A stretch of DNA of 52,087 bases from positions 1 through 52,087 of the forward strand of contig CBCPNA010000051.1 of NCBI GenBank assembly GCA_965120415.1, written 5' to 3'. The stretch is from CBCPNA01 sp965120415 (GTDB lineage Bacteria; Bacillota; Clostridia; Lachnospirales; CAG-274). Shown here one piece after another: positions 52,006 to 52,087 of this stretch (the first letter of the stretch is position 1; the number at the start of each line of letters is the position of its first letter). Below the pieces are notes generated by a model. The model was not told the DNA's origin. It searched no databases and saw only the letters and a program-made list of their open reading frames with translations. The position numbers were made by a program, and so were the translations under genes.

Positions 52006-52046
52006 GCCACCGAACATCTAAAAATCGTAAAAAATCAGTCCGGCTA
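52006..52046 (-). terminator. Hairpin upstream of rpoB: terminator or attenuator
   Basis: In the minus-strand RNA, CCGGAC pairs with GTTCGG around a loop of about 22 bases, followed by TGGCTTTTTG. It may end the operon lying beyond the window or attenuate read-through into rpoB. No gene was seen between 51831 and the window end. Confidence 0.4.
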
Positions 52047-52087
52047 TTTATAAAATAAAGATAAACACCCAATAAATACATATAATA

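Noticed and set aside
1..52087. tRNA, rRNA, tmRNA, SRP RNA, CRISPR array or insertion sequence
   Set aside because: I looked for typical motifs (TTCGA arms, regular spaced repeats, transposase-like proteins, terminal inverted repeats) and found none that hold up.

Overview
This is an AT-rich chromosomal segment, probably from a spore-forming member of the Clostridia. The evidence is the gene content (a split but recognisable S10-spc-alpha ribosomal cluster, type-Z zinc-binding S14, a KOW protein next to infA, tandem HtrA proteases, coat-F-like proteins, a CwlC-like amidase without a signal peptide), strong AGGAGG ribosome-binding sites, and an L17 protein with a long internal insertion that I recall from Lachnospiraceae-type Clostridia. 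The last point rests on memory and was not checked. No rRNA, tRNA, CRISPR array, transposase, integrase or phage gene was seen.

Layout. 1-4.6 kb (+): a 1235-residue coiled-coil/repeat protein of unknown function and a cell-wall amidase, each with its own terminator. 4.7-20.0 kb (-): one long ribosomal operon, rpsJ-rplC-rplD-rplW-rplB-[small Gly-rich membrane protein]-rpsS-rplV-rpsC-rplP-rpmC-rpsQ-rplN-rplX-rplE-rpsZ-rpsH-rplF-rplR-rpsE-rpmD-rplO-secY-adk-[KOW]-infA-rpmJ-rpsM-rpsK-rpsD-rpoA-rplQ. The gene map, often found after adk, is absent. 20.4-24.2 kb: two HtrA proteases that share an unusual promoter layout, a peptidase M19, and a Cys-rich DUF1540 peptide. 24.3-27.2 kb (-): rpmG-secE-nusG, then rplK-rplA behind their own promoter and a leader of about 480 nt. 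27.4-35.7 kb (+): a spermidine/putrescine-type ABC transporter (potBCAD order) joined to an amidohydrolase/deaminase, a TcyP-like cystine symporter, and a CoA-disulfide-reductase-family flavoenzyme. 35.9-37.8 kb (-): a type II restriction-modification pair of NgoPII (GGCC) type, flanked by 18-bp direct repeats. 37.9-40.3 kb (-): a three-part fusion of a carotenoid/retinol-type FAD oxidoreductase, an SCP2-like domain and membrane helices, behind a long structured leader. 40.8-43.2 kb (-): rplM-rpsI and a DUF445 membrane protein. 43.4-43.9 kb (+): two coat-F-like peptides. 44.2-51.8 kb (-): rpoB-rpoC, with no rplJ-rplL next to rpoB inside the window.

How it works together. Most of the window makes the translation and transcription machinery. 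Its operons (rpsJ, rplK, rpoB) and the FAD-fusion gene appear to use one promoter type: a -35, a 17-bp spacer often rich in T, and an extended TGTTAAAAT-like -10. Accessory genes sit between these blocks. The most informative accessory signals are the direct repeats around the restriction-modification pair, which suggest it was inserted between two genes that once converged on a single bidirectional terminator; the matched operator-like spacing upstream of the two htrA genes; the small glycine/histidine/proline-rich membrane protein inside the S10 operon; and the FAD-SCP2-membrane fusion with its leader.
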